A stretch of 64,000 nucleotides of DNA from positions 117,124,259 through 117,188,258 of the forward strand of contig OZ005653.1 of NCBI GenBank assembly GCA_963930645.1. The letters run 5' to 3'. Each line of letters starts with the position of its first letter. The stretch's first letter is position 1. This document shows positions 1 through 10,410 of this stretch, in pieces. A program made the position numbers and the translations under genes. The DNA comes from Salticus scenicus (taxonomy: Eukaryota; Arthropoda; Arachnida; Araneae; Salticidae). The notes beneath the pieces were generated by a model, which was given only the letters and a program-made list of their open reading frames with translations, was not told the origin of the DNA and did no database searches.

Positions 1-790
1 ACAAAATAGCCCAAGGAGAAAAAAAAAAGTCCGTCTAAGCATCCCCGACAAAGCAACTCCGACAATACAGCCCCGAAAGAATAACCATAATGAAATAACC
101 CCAAGCAAAATACATATTATTAGTTCAAGACAAATAACCATGACAAAACAGCCTCAGGACAAAAATAATCCTAACAAAACAGCCCCAGGACAAAAATAAT
201 CCTGACAAAACAGACCCGGCAAACTAGTCCAAGATAAAAAAAAAACTCCGACTAAGCATCACCGACATAATAGCCCTGGAAAAAAAAGCCCCGACAAAGC
301 AACTCCGACAATACAGCCCCGAAAAAATAGCCATAATGAAATAACCCCAAGCAAAATAGCCATGATAAATTTGATCAAAATAGTCCTGACAAATTATTAG
401 TTCAAGATAAACAACCATGACAAAACAGCCTCAGGACAAAAATAATCCTAACAAACAGACCCGACAAAGCAATTCCAGGTCAAAATATCCCCGTTAAATG
501 AGTTAAAAAATGCCCCGTCAAAATGGATCTATGACAAAATTATCACATTAAATTAGCCCCATCAGAGAACAAAACGATAAGTTTACCCCGATAAAACAGC
601 TCTAAGAGAAAATATCCTTAGGCAAAATATCCTCAGGACAAAATAGCCCGAACAAATTAGCCGCCCCGAAAAAAATCCTAGATAAATTAGCCCCAAGACA
701 AAATAGCCTCATTAAAATAGCCCCAATTGATTCGCAACGACAAAATACACCCCTGATAAAACAAGTGTCAAGACAATATATCACGATAAG
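1..790. repeat. Degenerate 14-16 bp minisatellite (GACAAAATAGCCCC-like)
   Basis: The whole stretch is built from short units of the form GACAAAATAGCCCC with many variants such as GACAAAACAGCCTCAG and GACAAAAATAATCCT. A higher-order duplication is visible: the stretch around 45-117 recurs around 291-364, an offset of about 250 bp. The array runs off the left edge of the window. The short ORFs seen here on the minus strand are by-products of a roughly 15-bp period. Confidence 0.85.
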
Positions 791-1357
791 ATCGCCTCAA
801 CAAATTAACCCGGATCTTAGAAAACATTACAAAGAAAACAGTCCCTTCAAAATTGAAGTTCCAATTAGGCTGAAGCGCGTGCCTTTTTCTCCCGTAACCC
901 TAGTTGATGACGTATATTCACGTTTTGTTTACTGGAACGCTAGAATATGGATAGTGCAATAATTTATACTAGTATCGCCCAGTGGTCGAAACTCGACCAT
1001 TTTTTTTTTTGTAAAGCGAGGCAAAGCAAAGTTATTGCCTTGTCCTAAACGGAATGCAATTGCAACACAGCTGCGGCAATTGTTTGCCGATATTCACTGT
1101 AACTGAATCAGCAGAGTTTTACTTAATATAACTATTTCTCTCTGTAGATGTTAGCCTTTCCTGAAATGAGAGAAAATCGCAACGTGAAAACGCCTCTTGT
1201 TGTGTGATACAGCCCAGAAGCTAATAGGTACCATGTCAAACCAAGGCCCAACCAAGTATCAAATTCTGTTAAATTAATTCGATTGGTTCATAAAGTACAG
1301 TGTTTGAACAGAAAAAAAAAAAAAGATATTTTTCAAAAATGGTCGAATTGAGTTCGG
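791..1357. other. No gene recognised; AT-rich spacer
   Basis: The stretch contains a poly-T run near 1000, a poly-A run near 1315 and no recognisable reading frame or repeat boundary. The short ORF that begins in the minisatellite and ends at 962 has no protein features I can name. Confidence 0.5.
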
Positions 1358-1740
1358 GAAATTTCAAAACGTGTAACTTTATCGAAAACCGAAGATCTGA
1401 AACTTTTCTGAATCTCATATTTTCTACTTACATATGCAGAGGAAAGAATAATAAATCCATTTAAAAAAAAATAAAAATAAGTAGTCAATTTCACTTAATT
1501 AAAATGCAAGGAAATCTCAAAACGTGTAAATTCATCGAAAACCGGAAATCAAAAGTTTTTATGTATCTTCTACTTGCTTCTTCTACCCACAAAAGCTAGC
1601 AATAAAGACACTTTTTTAAAAAACAAGTAGCCAATTTCAGTTAATTGAAACGTAAAGAAAGCTCAAAACATGTAAATTCAGCAAAATCGGAAATCGGAAT
1701 TTTTTCCGTATCGTCTACTTATACATGCAGCAGTTAGAAA
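1358..1740. repeat. Three tandem units of about 150 bp containing AAAACGTGTAA
   Basis: Three related units begin near 1358, 1510 and 1657. Each has a TCAAAACRTGTAA core followed by an AAAACCGAAGATC-like segment and a TCTACTTA-type stretch. Single diverged copies of the same core occur near 29685 and 57213. It lies immediately upstream of the Helitron-like copy A1 and may be part of it. Confidence 0.65.
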
Positions 1741-1838
1741 CAAATCCATTTTCCTTTTATTTAGTATATTAGTTGAATATTTATTGTTTAAATATCACCC
1801 TTTGAAATGAAATGTTTATGTTTACATTCGAAACTGGA

Positions 1839-2065
1839 TTTGGTTTGGTTTGGTTTGATGAGTACATGAGATTTATTGCTTGCCTCTAGGGCTGCTTATA
1901 TCTCGAATAATCCACACCACAAGAGTTTACAAGTTTTTTATTTCAAGAACAGATACAAGAACATGGACAAGGACAATACATACATCCATGCCTTCTCCGG
2001 GATTCGAACCCGGGCCCAACTGTGTAGAAGTCAGGGACGCTAACCACTCCACCGTCTGGGCGGCA
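1839..2065 (-). mobile_element. tRNA-derived SINE with 10-bp target duplication
   Basis: Read on the minus strand, the 5' end looks tRNA-like: a box-A-like GTGGAGTGGTTAGCG and a perfect box B GGGTTCGAATCCC about 45 bases later, the two internal RNA polymerase III promoter elements. The 3' tail on this strand is a CAAAC-type simple repeat. The copy is flanked by the direct repeat CGAAACTGGA at 1829-1838 and 2066-2075. The related sequence near 17850 (opposite strand) lacks the insert, which supports the boundaries. It is not a functional tRNA because the stem arms do not pair as a cloverleaf. Confidence 0.82.
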
Positions 2066-2188
2066 CGAAACTGGAAGTTTGCCATTTTTTTTTTTCTGGA
2101 GTTTTGTGATTTTAAATTAAAATTTTACCAATTTTACAGAAAAAATAACTCAATCAAACACATGTAGACAGTAACTTATATATATAAC

Positions 2189-2428
2189 TATAGAGTTCTA
2201 ACAAATGGCGTCACGAGCATGTTTGCTGAGGGACAGTTGACTCCACTGACCCATTTTATCATTGCGGAATAGTGTTACAAATTTATTGTAACACAGTGTT
2301 GTAAATGTATTTGTAAAAGCATAAAAAAATTCGACTACTACGCTTCCAAAGGCATGGAAAAATTAGCATTGTCCTTCAGCAAAGTACGGTTGCTAAGAAG
2401 AAAGTCACGTGGTTGTTAGAACTCTATA
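2189..2428. mobile_element. Small TIR element (MITE-like), 240 bp
   Basis: Perfect 15-bp terminal inverted repeats, TATAGAGTTCTAACA at 2189-2203 and its complement at 2414-2428, enclose a non-coding interior. The outer TATA on each side may be the target duplication, which would make the TIR GAGTTCTAACA. At the matching site of copy A3 (near 47310) the sequence runs through without this insert, so it behaves as an insertion into the Helitron-like copy. Confidence 0.72.
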
Positions 2429-2788
2429 CCCAAATATCGGAATTAAAATCGGCAGATAATTTCCGTTATTTTTAAATAATTTTTTACAAAAAATCCAATG
2501 GACGATTAACATAGAAAATCTTTTTCCTGGCTCCATGGACAGACAGTGACGTCATCACTTCGCTTGCGTATAGTGATGCTACCATAGATATAGTAATAAG
2601 ACATAGATTGATCAGCGAGGGCGAAAAAGTGATGCCTTTTTTACTCGGGGAAAGACGGCCATTTTACTCTCTTGTGGATGTCTTTCCCCGAGTGAATATA
2701 CACGGGAATACACACAGATAATTTAGCAAATAAAATTTATGAATAATTTATGTACTAAAGATGAATAAAAAAAACTCCAGATACTCAT

Positions 2789-2862
2789 TTTTCTTTCTCT
2801 CTTTTCTTCTTCTTTTCTTTTTCTTCTTCTTTTTCTTTCTTTTCTTTTTTTTTTTTTTTTTC
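2789..2862. repeat. Pyrimidine tract (TTTCTTC-rich)
   Basis: About 75 bases of almost pure T and C on the + strand, inside the 3' half of copy A1. The equivalent point in A3 (47692-47722) also carries a shorter TTTC tract, so it is a length-variable part of the element. Confidence 0.8.
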
Positions 2863-3083
2863 TTTCGTATGGAATAACGACATTTAAAGAAATTTATCGT
2901 TTCCATCTACTGTTTCTATCTGGTTAGAAGTTTTTTTGATCGAAAAAACTATTGGACTTATCCTCATCTTTCGAGATATTCGAGTTAACCCTTTAACTGC
3001 CAAATTTTGACTGTACTAAATAGTTTACAGCCGTATAATTCAACGTATAACTTAGTCACAGCAACGCGTGGCCGGGTCTGCTA

Positions 3084-3806
3084 GTATATATATATATCTC
3101 GCTGTTGTGATGCTTGAGTGTATTCAGTATTACTTTGAGGAGCCCTAGGAAAGAGGTCTTTTTTCAAAATTAGAGCATGATAATTCATTGCATGTTTTAT
3201 GACAGCATTACTTGAGGGACAAGGAGTATGACGAACCTGTTTTTCAAAATATGTCTCTGAGGAAGAAATTTGTTTTCCTCTTTTGGTACTATTCTTTGTT
3301 GGAGGTGGGTTTTTAGACACAGAACTTGGAGTTTTCTCCGTAATTACATTGACAGGATAGTTGGATGGGATAGACACGATAGATACCTGTCCCTTTGAAG
3401 CCACCTTTAACGTTGGAAATGTCAATGATGTATGAATGTCATAGATTGGAAATGTCATAGATTTATCCCAAACTGGAGAAAATATTCTTCCAAATCGAGC
3501 TTTTGTAATGTTTTCATGGTTAGTTTGTTCCAAAAACAAAAGAACTTCTTAATCCCAAAATTGCTCAAATGACCCAGAACAGGATTTATCCAAAGGCTGC
3601 AGTTCATGGGTTGTATTAGAAGGTGAACAAGGTAGAAAAATGTCTTTTTTTTTTTCAGCCTTATCCAGAAATAAGTAATCAAGATGGGACTTGAACCCAT
3701 CAAAGTTAAGAAGACAGCGTCCTTGCGGTTTAAATTTTGATACGTATGGGTAATATGTCCATTGGGCATATTGCCAATAATGATGGGTTTTAAAAAAACC
3801 GTTCAT
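3084..3806 (-). pseudogene. Broken DDE transposase, pogo/jerky (DDE_1) type, C-terminal part
   Basis: The minus-strand frame from 3806 shows the DDE_1 endonuclease pattern: FDGFKSH (the second catalytic Asp region, present here as an Asp), then SNTTHELQPLDKS, then a short acidic/aromatic stretch. A single in-frame TAA at 3549-3551 interrupts it, and the same frame then continues with ITKARFGRIFSPVWDKSMT, a typical segment downstream of the catalytic domain in this family. Beyond about 3400 the translation is no longer recognisable. The frame runs into the CTAG end of copy A1, whose complement supplies the stop at 3081-3083. The N-terminal DNA-binding part and first Asp are missing, so it is a dead fragment. 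Family assignment is from motif recognition only. Confidence 0.75.
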
Positions 3807-4316
3807 AATTCTGTCTGCACACTCATCTATCGAAATTCATTTATACATTTAAAAAGACCATTATACCAGCTAAAATATTATAGTAACACTAAGTACAGAT
3901 ATTTTGTTTCAATTAGAAAAGTGACAAACTTAGAAGAGACAAATTTATAAAATTCCATTGCAACTAACAACAAATTAACAATAGCTGTTCCCCCCATGCA
4001 CTTGATCAATGTTAACGGGCAACGCAGAACTAAACTATGTTCTTCTAACTTTAAGCGACTAGATTCAAGCGCCATCTTTCAGATTTCACAGAAATTAATA
4101 ACATTATTGAGGGTTGGCCATATTACCTACATTGGCCATATTTGCATCATTTCTCTATATATTAAAAAAAAGTAATTCTTTGGCGTCAAGTTTTTTGTCT
4201 GCGACAGCATCTTCTCGCAGAGGGCAGGGTCCTTAGCAGTTTTATGAAGGTACTCTATTTGCCACCTTGAAAAAAGTTTCTCCCAGTGATGTTGTTCTTC
4301 TGTCATGAAGTCATTT
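3807..4316. other. No gene recognised between transposase relic and SINE pair
   Basis: AT-rich sequence, possibly the lost 5' part of the transposon whose coding relic lies to the left. A minus-strand ORF of 65 codons at 3878-4075 shows no domain I can identify. A repeated TTGGCCATATT word occurs twice near 4113-4142. Confidence 0.4.
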
Positions 4317-4348
4317 TACACGTGAAAATTAAAATATGATCCATGGTT

Positions 4349-4684
4349 CTAGAGAGGTAGGTAGGAGGTAAGTAAGTGGGGTTTAACATCGCACCAGTAC
4401 TGCGCTATGGGTAATTGGCGGCAGTCTGGGACGCACCCCTAGGGATGTTCCGGATACATGCCATCACACTTTTGATATTCCACGGAGGGGATAGCTCCTG
4501 CGCTTTGGTGATCCCCAGAGGTATAGTTTAGATGAGAATATGGAGGAATTTGCGGACACGACGGATTTTATAGGAACCAGCCACCATTAGTGTACACGAC
4601 GGTCTTGGCCGGCTCGAGTATCGAATCGGCAGCATTCCAATGACGAACTCGGCGCTTTACCGACTGGGGTTCCGCGACCCGGAA
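4349..4684 (-). mobile_element. tRNA-derived SINE, copy 1 of a pair, 8-bp target duplication
   Basis: On the minus strand the 5' end is tRNA-like (CCAGTCGGTAAAGCGCCGAG as box A region, with a diverged box B about 40 bases on). A long conserved body includes TAGGGGTGCGTCCCAGA. The tail is a TACCTACC simple repeat. It is flanked by CCATGGTT at 4341-4348 and 4685-4692. The second copy at 4801-5124 is clearly related along its whole length. Confidence 0.75.
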
Positions 4685-4800
4685 CCATGGTTATAAAAAA
4701 GAAAGAAAATAAATGTCAATGATGCTATTAGTAACTTTTTTCCTCTGCTTTTAGAAAATTAATTTTCTTACACGAGAAAATTAAAGCATGATCCATGGTT

Positions 4801-5124
4801 GTAGGTAGGTAGGTAGGTTGGGTTTGACGTCGCCCCATTACTGCGCTATGGATAATTAGCGATAATTTGGGACGCACCCCTAGGGATGTTCCCGACACAG
4901 GCTACCACAGTTTTGATCCTACACGGAGGGGATGACTCCCCTGCTTCGGTAGCCCCCAGAAGTATAATTTTGATGGGCACATGGAAGACATTGCGGTCAC
5001 GACAGATTTTACGTACACCAGCCACCATTAGTGTACACGACGGTCTTTAGCCGGTTCGAGTACCGAACCCGCAATCTTCCAATTTTGAGCTCTACGCTCT
5101 ACCGACTGGGTTACCGCGGTCCGG
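4801..5124 (-). mobile_element. tRNA-derived SINE, copy 2 of a pair
   Basis: Same family and orientation as 4349-4684. The head reads CCCAGTCGGTAGAGCGTAGA on the minus strand and is followed by GCGGGTTCGGTACTCGAACC, a box-B-like segment. The tail is a perfect TACC repeat. The sequence just outside the tail (4769-4800) repeats the flank of copy 1 (4317-4348), but no matching right-hand target duplication is seen, so the two may be related by local duplication. Confidence 0.72.
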
Positions 5125-5329
5125 TGATTTATAGCATAATTTTCATAAAAATAAATTAAAATAAATAATGTGCTATTAAATATTATATATTTCAATTTGA
5201 CAATAAATATGGAATTTTTATAATAATTTCCTGCTTTTGTCTTGTGTTATGCTCTATTAATATTCCTATTCAGTGAAATGAAAGCAGCAAATAGGCGGGA
5301 AGAGCTCTGCATGTATTAGTAAGAAAAAT

Positions 5330-5398
5330 AAGTGGGATGGAGGCGAAGCCTCCCTCGGGGGTTGGTGAGCGAAGCGAGCAGGGGGCAGAGACCCCTAG
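5330..5398 (+). mobile_element. Helitron-like 3' terminus, a different family
   Basis: A GC-rich tail contains two hairpins, GGAGGCGAAGCCTCC and GGGGGCAGAGACCCC, and ends in CTAG followed by T at 5395-5399. That layout resembles a Helitron 3' end. No matching 5' end was found upstream, so only the terminus is called. Confidence 0.4.
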
Positions 5399-5510
5399 TA
5401 CCTTAAATAAAAACATACTTGTAAAACTAATATGATGTGTCACTCACCCGACACATTTTCTTATCCTTCATTTCAGTAACTATGAATTTTGCCCATATAG
5501 ATGTAATGTA

Positions 5511-6637
5511 CAGTCGGAGAAAAAAAAAAACGCAACACTCAACTTAACTTCGTTGCTAATCAATGTAGAAAAATGTAATAGGTATCATTCGACGGGGAAT
5601 TGTGAGTAGTTTCAGAAAATGAACTGAAATTTTGAATTGGGGGTCGTCTACATATTAAAACGTTGACTAACTCTGATTTTTTCAATAGTAATGCCCCATT
5701 TTTATTTTATATTTGAATTCCTGGGATCGCGACAACGCGAAAAAGTATATTGGTTGTATATTTTACTTATTTTTTCATAGAGTTATAAGCGTTCAAAGTT
5801 TGAAGGTGCTAATGTTAAATTCATATTTCAAATTTTTATTAATATCTTCACAAAAAATAACACGAACGATATAATTTTTTTTTACAAGATACAGTGAAGA
5901 AACCCAAACATAATCCACCATTACTTTTGATTCTGAAAAATATTTTTAATTATGAAAAATATTAATAAATTCATATTCATAAAAATTATGAATTATGACC
6001 TATATTAATTTTTACATAAAATGAATCCTAATGATGAAAAATATGGGTATGAAAATTTGCAGCTCATTCCAGTTATTAGTTTTCGAGATATAAATAAATC
6101 TTTCTTTTGGAGTGGTTTAGGGGGCCGTCTAATATAAAGTTTTCCATGAGATAACGAATCAAATCTTAAAAAAATAACAAAGTTAATTTATTAACTTTGT
6201 TAAGTCAGTTAAGTTAACTTTGTTAGTTAAGTCATTAATTTTATAATTCATTCGTACCTGAAAGATTTCCGGTGCGAAACATCAAAATTTTATCTGTTTC
6301 TTATAGGATCTTAATTATATTTTTCTACATTTACTGATAACCCCCTAACACATTTTTGATTATAACTCTATAAATACTAAAGATAAAGTATACAAACAGT
6401 ATACTTTTCCGCACTGCCAGACTCTCAGAAATTCGAATATAAAGTCAAAATTGTGTGTTGCTATTGAAAAAATCAAAGTTGGCGCTCATTTTAATATGTA
6501 GATGACCCCTAATTCATAATTCGATAACATTTTCAGAAAGTGCTTTTAATTTCCTGTTGAATTATGTCTGTTAGATGTTCCTGCGTCAATTAATAACGAA
6601 ATTACAGCGGGTGTTGCGTTTTTTTTTTCCCCGACTG
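5511..6637. mobile_element. Foldback (long inverted repeat) TA-flanked element, 1127 bp
   Basis: The ends are CAGTCGGAGAAAAAA and its near-perfect complement, each bordered by TA (5509-5510 and 6638-6639). The similarity continues inward: the stretch near 5636-5700 (GGGTCGTCTACATATTAAAA) reappears inverted near 6480-6515, and the AAAAAGTATATTGG segment near 5740 reappears inverted near 6390. Most of the element is therefore an imperfect palindrome with a centre near 6075. It has no coding capacity. The TA target and CAGT start fit a non-autonomous Tc1/mariner/pogo-superfamily element. Confidence 0.8.
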
Positions 6638-6639
6638 TA

Positions 6640-8639
6640 CTTGGATTCTCTCAGATGTCCCCATACAGGAACTATTAACTTGATCTCGACGAAAAGTTTA
6701 GTGTAGCATCCCTATAGAATACTGATTTATGATACGGAGTTTGAATTTCCGGCAACTATTTGTTCTTGAGATATGCTGCTAACAACAGATGCACACATAC
6801 ACAAAAAGGCCAACCTACAAAACCTCTTTTGGGGTTCAGGGGACCTCAAAATGTATAAATATAACGTAAAATGAATTTCAAAAATTTGACTCAAATATAT
6901 TATTTTGTATACCATATATGGGTAAGGGAAAACCCATACGTGAAACGTTTCTGGTGTAAATTTTTGTTATTAATTTAAATTGTTTCAGGTTTAAAGTAAT
7001 GAAAATTCTGTTTCACGATAAAATGAAAATTCTGTTTCACGAAAATTCACGATATTATTTAATTTATAGCAGTGTATAAGATATGAAATGCGTTTTATTT
7101 TTCATAAATATGTGTTTATAACGAAATGTATATGTCTATCATACATATTTATTGGTATGTCATAAATATTATAAAATTCATGCATCAAAAATATATGTTA
7201 TGAATAACATGTACGTGGTATAAATAATATATTTTTTTTAAATGTGGGAGCTTTATTTCGATATAGATTTATAATATTAAATTACAGTACTGGATAAAAA
7301 AAAATTCTACAATATTACATATTTTAAATAAAATATTCAAACAGAAATACTAGGGCACATCTGAACTGGAACATTACTAAAGCTGTTAAGTGTACTTTCC
7401 TTCAACGATTCATAATAAATCAATACGGGATTCATAAACATGTTCTGGCAAAAACCCTCGAGCTGCTGCATAAATAAATAAGAAAGCTGCCGTATAAATA
7501 AAGACGAAAACTCTGAGCATGTATGTTTTCATGAACGTAGAAATGTTTCTAATATTCCAAATATTTTCTGTTTAGTCTCCGAACAACTTTTCTAGTATAT
7601 TTGAAAATTCCATGGAGAAAGAATTATTCACTTGGATATAGAAAGAGGCGAATTTTCAAATAATAAGAACAATACGAAAATATTACTGTATTTACAGAAA
7701 ATATGAACATACTAAAAAGAAAAAAAAACGTGAATTTCATTAATTCTTATAACAATAGTCATATGAATATATTTTGAATTATTCGAATTACATATAAAAT
7801 TATGATTTGGAGTTTAAGCCTCTGAACTATATGTTATTTCGTGCACAAGTAAGGAATTTTTAAAATAAATTAAACGAAATTTCTGCATATTTAAATTAAA
7901 ATTCCCTGAACTCAAAAAGTAACATATTTTATTCATTAATACGAGAAAAAAAAATGTAAAAACTACAGCAAATTTTGCAATAAAGCTTGAAACTAATATA
8001 TTTATCAACATTTACTGCTATAAATTTACAGAAAAGTAAGTGCTGAAACATTTTATTCTTGATATCTGAATAAATGTCGCTATAATCGGTCTACATTTTA
8101 CAGATTAAACAATTGATTACTTCAGTACAGCTGTTATAAAGAAACTTTGCGCTATTTTTTCCTGTATATAACAAATTAACATGCATTTTTTAGCTATAAA
8201 AATGTACTGTTTCCTAAAGAAAATGTTATCGTTAAAATTAATGATTCATTTATCTTCTTATTTTTATTATTGTGTCTCAAACGTGAAAAAAAAAGTTATA
8301 ATTCAAACTATATGTTATTCATAGTACCAGTGTCTGTTCTGTCACACGTAATAGAATGCAGATGCACTCATAAATGATGCCACGTACAAAACACAATATA
8401 TCTATTTATTCAGTTACAGTTAAAATGAAAGAAAAATAAATGCAAATACAACATTCAAGATTAAAATTTAAATGTATTATGACTAGAACAAATTAAAGTA
8501 TTTAACTTAGTAGTTTATAGAATTTATAGTTACTTTTCGTGTATGTATAAATCGGTGTAATTTTTTTTTTTTTTTCCCTATACTTTTGTAATCACAAAGT
8601 TTTTTATTTTTTTTTTTCTGAGATAACTTGTTACTTTGT
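6640..8639. other. Unassigned AT-rich sequence
   Basis: No coding pattern, tRNA-like segment or clear terminal repeat seen. There are short local duplications (AAAATGAAAATTCTGTTTCACG twice near 7000-7040) and poly-T runs near 8560-8615. Confidence 0.5.
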
Positions 8640-9065
8640 ATGAAAATTTTCATTCACGTTTATATTCACTATACTTTTTAATAGTTGCTACTTCCTCTAA
8701 AGAATCTTCAAATGAGAGTAAAAAGAAGGGATATTCCTATCATTTAGGAACTGCTTGAGCTATAAACTTAATGTTTGGTAAGAAAAATCTTCATTAAGCT
8801 CATATTCACTGTACTATTCAAACGTTAATCAACCCACTTTACCCATCTTTTAAGGGAGTAAATTGAGAGGGGGGATAAAAGAAGTGGGTATGTTGTGCTT
8901 GGAAACCATTTGAGCTATTAACTTGATGATTTTCTATAAAAATTCTTCATGCAAATTCACACCACAACACTATTAAATGTTGCTCAACTTTCATAAAGTA
9001 GGGTAAAATGGGGAAGAAAGAGGAAGCCAGTTAAAGAATTTGGGAACCGCTTGCGTTAAAATCTT
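8640..9065. repeat. Three degenerate tandem units of about 140-155 bp
   Basis: Segments starting near 8646, 8784 and 8940 share TTCATTMAN-TATTCACTATACT-like cores, then a TTGCTCAAC/TTAATCAAC stretch and a GGAACTGCTTGAGCTAT-like segment. No reading frame is conserved between units. Confidence 0.5.
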
Positions 9066-9207
9066 AAAACCTATTAAATTTTGTTATATTTTTTATTCTT
9101 TTAGTATATCACCTTTTTTAATTCAGGTAGTAACAGAATAAAGTTCAAAAAACGTTTTCTTTAAAGTTGTTTACGACAATAATGTATTTTATCAAATCTC
9201 ATAATTA

Positions 9208-9208
<1 letters not shown>

Positions 9209-9256
<48 letters not shown>
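9209..9256. repeat. (TA)n(TG)n microsatellite
   Basis: Alternating TA changes into an uninterrupted TG run of roughly 30 bases just upstream of element F1. Confidence 0.95.
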
Positions 9257-9308
9257 TGTGTGTATTATTACATCAATTTGTCTAAAATATATGTCAACAA
9301 TACTTTTT

Positions 9309-10410
9309 ACTTTCCGAACACTATAGTGAGGAAAGTATTGTAATCATGTCAAAAATCCGAATTTCAGATTTTTACTTTCTTAACACAATAGTGAAGAAAG
9401 TATTGTAATCATGTCAAAAATCCGAATTTCAGATTTTGATGTTTCTATACGTTTCGAGGTCCCCTGAGTCCCTTTTCCCTATTTCTACGATGATGTAACT
9501 GTGTGTGTGTGTATGTATGTGTGGATGTATGTGTGGATGTATGTGTGTGTATGTGTGTGAGTAAACACGCTAGCGTCTAAACGCTTTGCTCTAATGGGCT
9601 GTAAGTTGGTACGCATGTTGCAAATCACCGTAGCACGAACCCTATTCATTTTCATGAATCTTGCACTTATAGTTTTTTTACAGGGACACAAAGAAAAATT
9701 CTTTATCATTATGGCCTATGGGACCAAAATCTTAAAAGTGCGATAGCATCTAAACGCCTTATTCAATTGAGCAAAAAATTTATACAGATATTATAGGTCA
9801 CCGATACTCAATCTGTATAGATTTTGGAGAATCTTGAACTTATGGTTTTTTTACAGGGGCACAAAGAAAAGTTATTTACCTTTATGGCCTATGGGGCCAA
9901 ATTTTTAAAAGTGTGGTAGCGCCTAAACACCTTATTAATCTGAGCAGAAAATAGGTACACATGTTATAGGTCACAGTTGCACCAACTGTATAGATTTTGG
10001 TGAATTCAGCACTTAGTTTTTTTACAAAGACACAAAGAAAAATTATTTATCATTATGGCCAATGGGAGCAAATTTTTAAAAGTGCGATAGCATCTAAACG
10101 CCTTATTCAATTGAGCTGAAAATTTATATGAATATTATAAATCACTGTTGCACTAACTAAAAGCATTTTGGTGAATTTAGCATTTATAGGTTTTACAGGG
10201 ACACAACGAGAAATTATTTATCATTTTGATCTACGGGCTCAAAGTTCAGTAGCGTTAAATAAAACACCGTGTAATAAATTGAGAGAAATACTCAAACACT
10301 CTATTATGTTTTCCTCTCTTTTGTTTGTTTAAAAAATCCTCTTTATTTACTTTATCTACAAAACTATTAATTACTCAATGTTCAGAAAGTCGAGTACAGT
10401 CACTCCAGAT
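9309..10410 (+). mobile_element. Element F1, copy 1: short TIRs around four ~175-bp tandem units
   Basis: The left end ACTTTCCGAACACT is matched by the inverted AATGTTCAGAAAGT at 10377-10390, followed by a hairpin-like CAGTCACTCC tail. Inside are tandem units marked by TAGCATCTAAACGCCTTAT words near 9563, 9746, 9926 and 10087, each followed by a GACACAAAGAAAAATT block. The first roughly 65 bp of the element are duplicated at its left end (9309-9372 and 9369-9437). It also holds a TG/TATG microsatellite at 9496-9560. A second copy is at 34543-35566 in the same orientation. No protein is encoded. Confidence 0.75.

Larger units (their letters stand above)
1741..3084 (+). mobile_element. Helitron-like non-autonomous element copy A1, with 3' CTAG-T end
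   Basis: The 3' end carries a GC-rich hairpin-like segment (ACGCGTGGCCGGGTCTG) followed by CTAG and a host T, as in the CTRR ends of Helitrons. The last roughly 100 bp match the reverse complement of 46028-46120 (copy A3). The interior at 2440-2700 matches 47320-47600 of A3 and, in reverse, 17370-17520 of A2. The part at 1741-2130 matches the reverse complement of 17800-17950. The 5' boundary is not clear. It encodes no protein. A SINE (1839-2065) and a small TIR element (2189-2428) have inserted into it. Confidence 0.6.

Noticed and set aside
1980..2063. Possible functional tRNA gene on the minus strand
   Set aside because: Only the internal promoter boxes are tRNA-like; the acceptor and anticodon stems do not pair, and target duplications show a SINE.
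9551..10110. CRISPR-like regular repeats in element F1
   Set aside because: Units are long (about 175 bp), diverged and contiguous, without short identical repeats and unique spacers; the context is eukaryotic.
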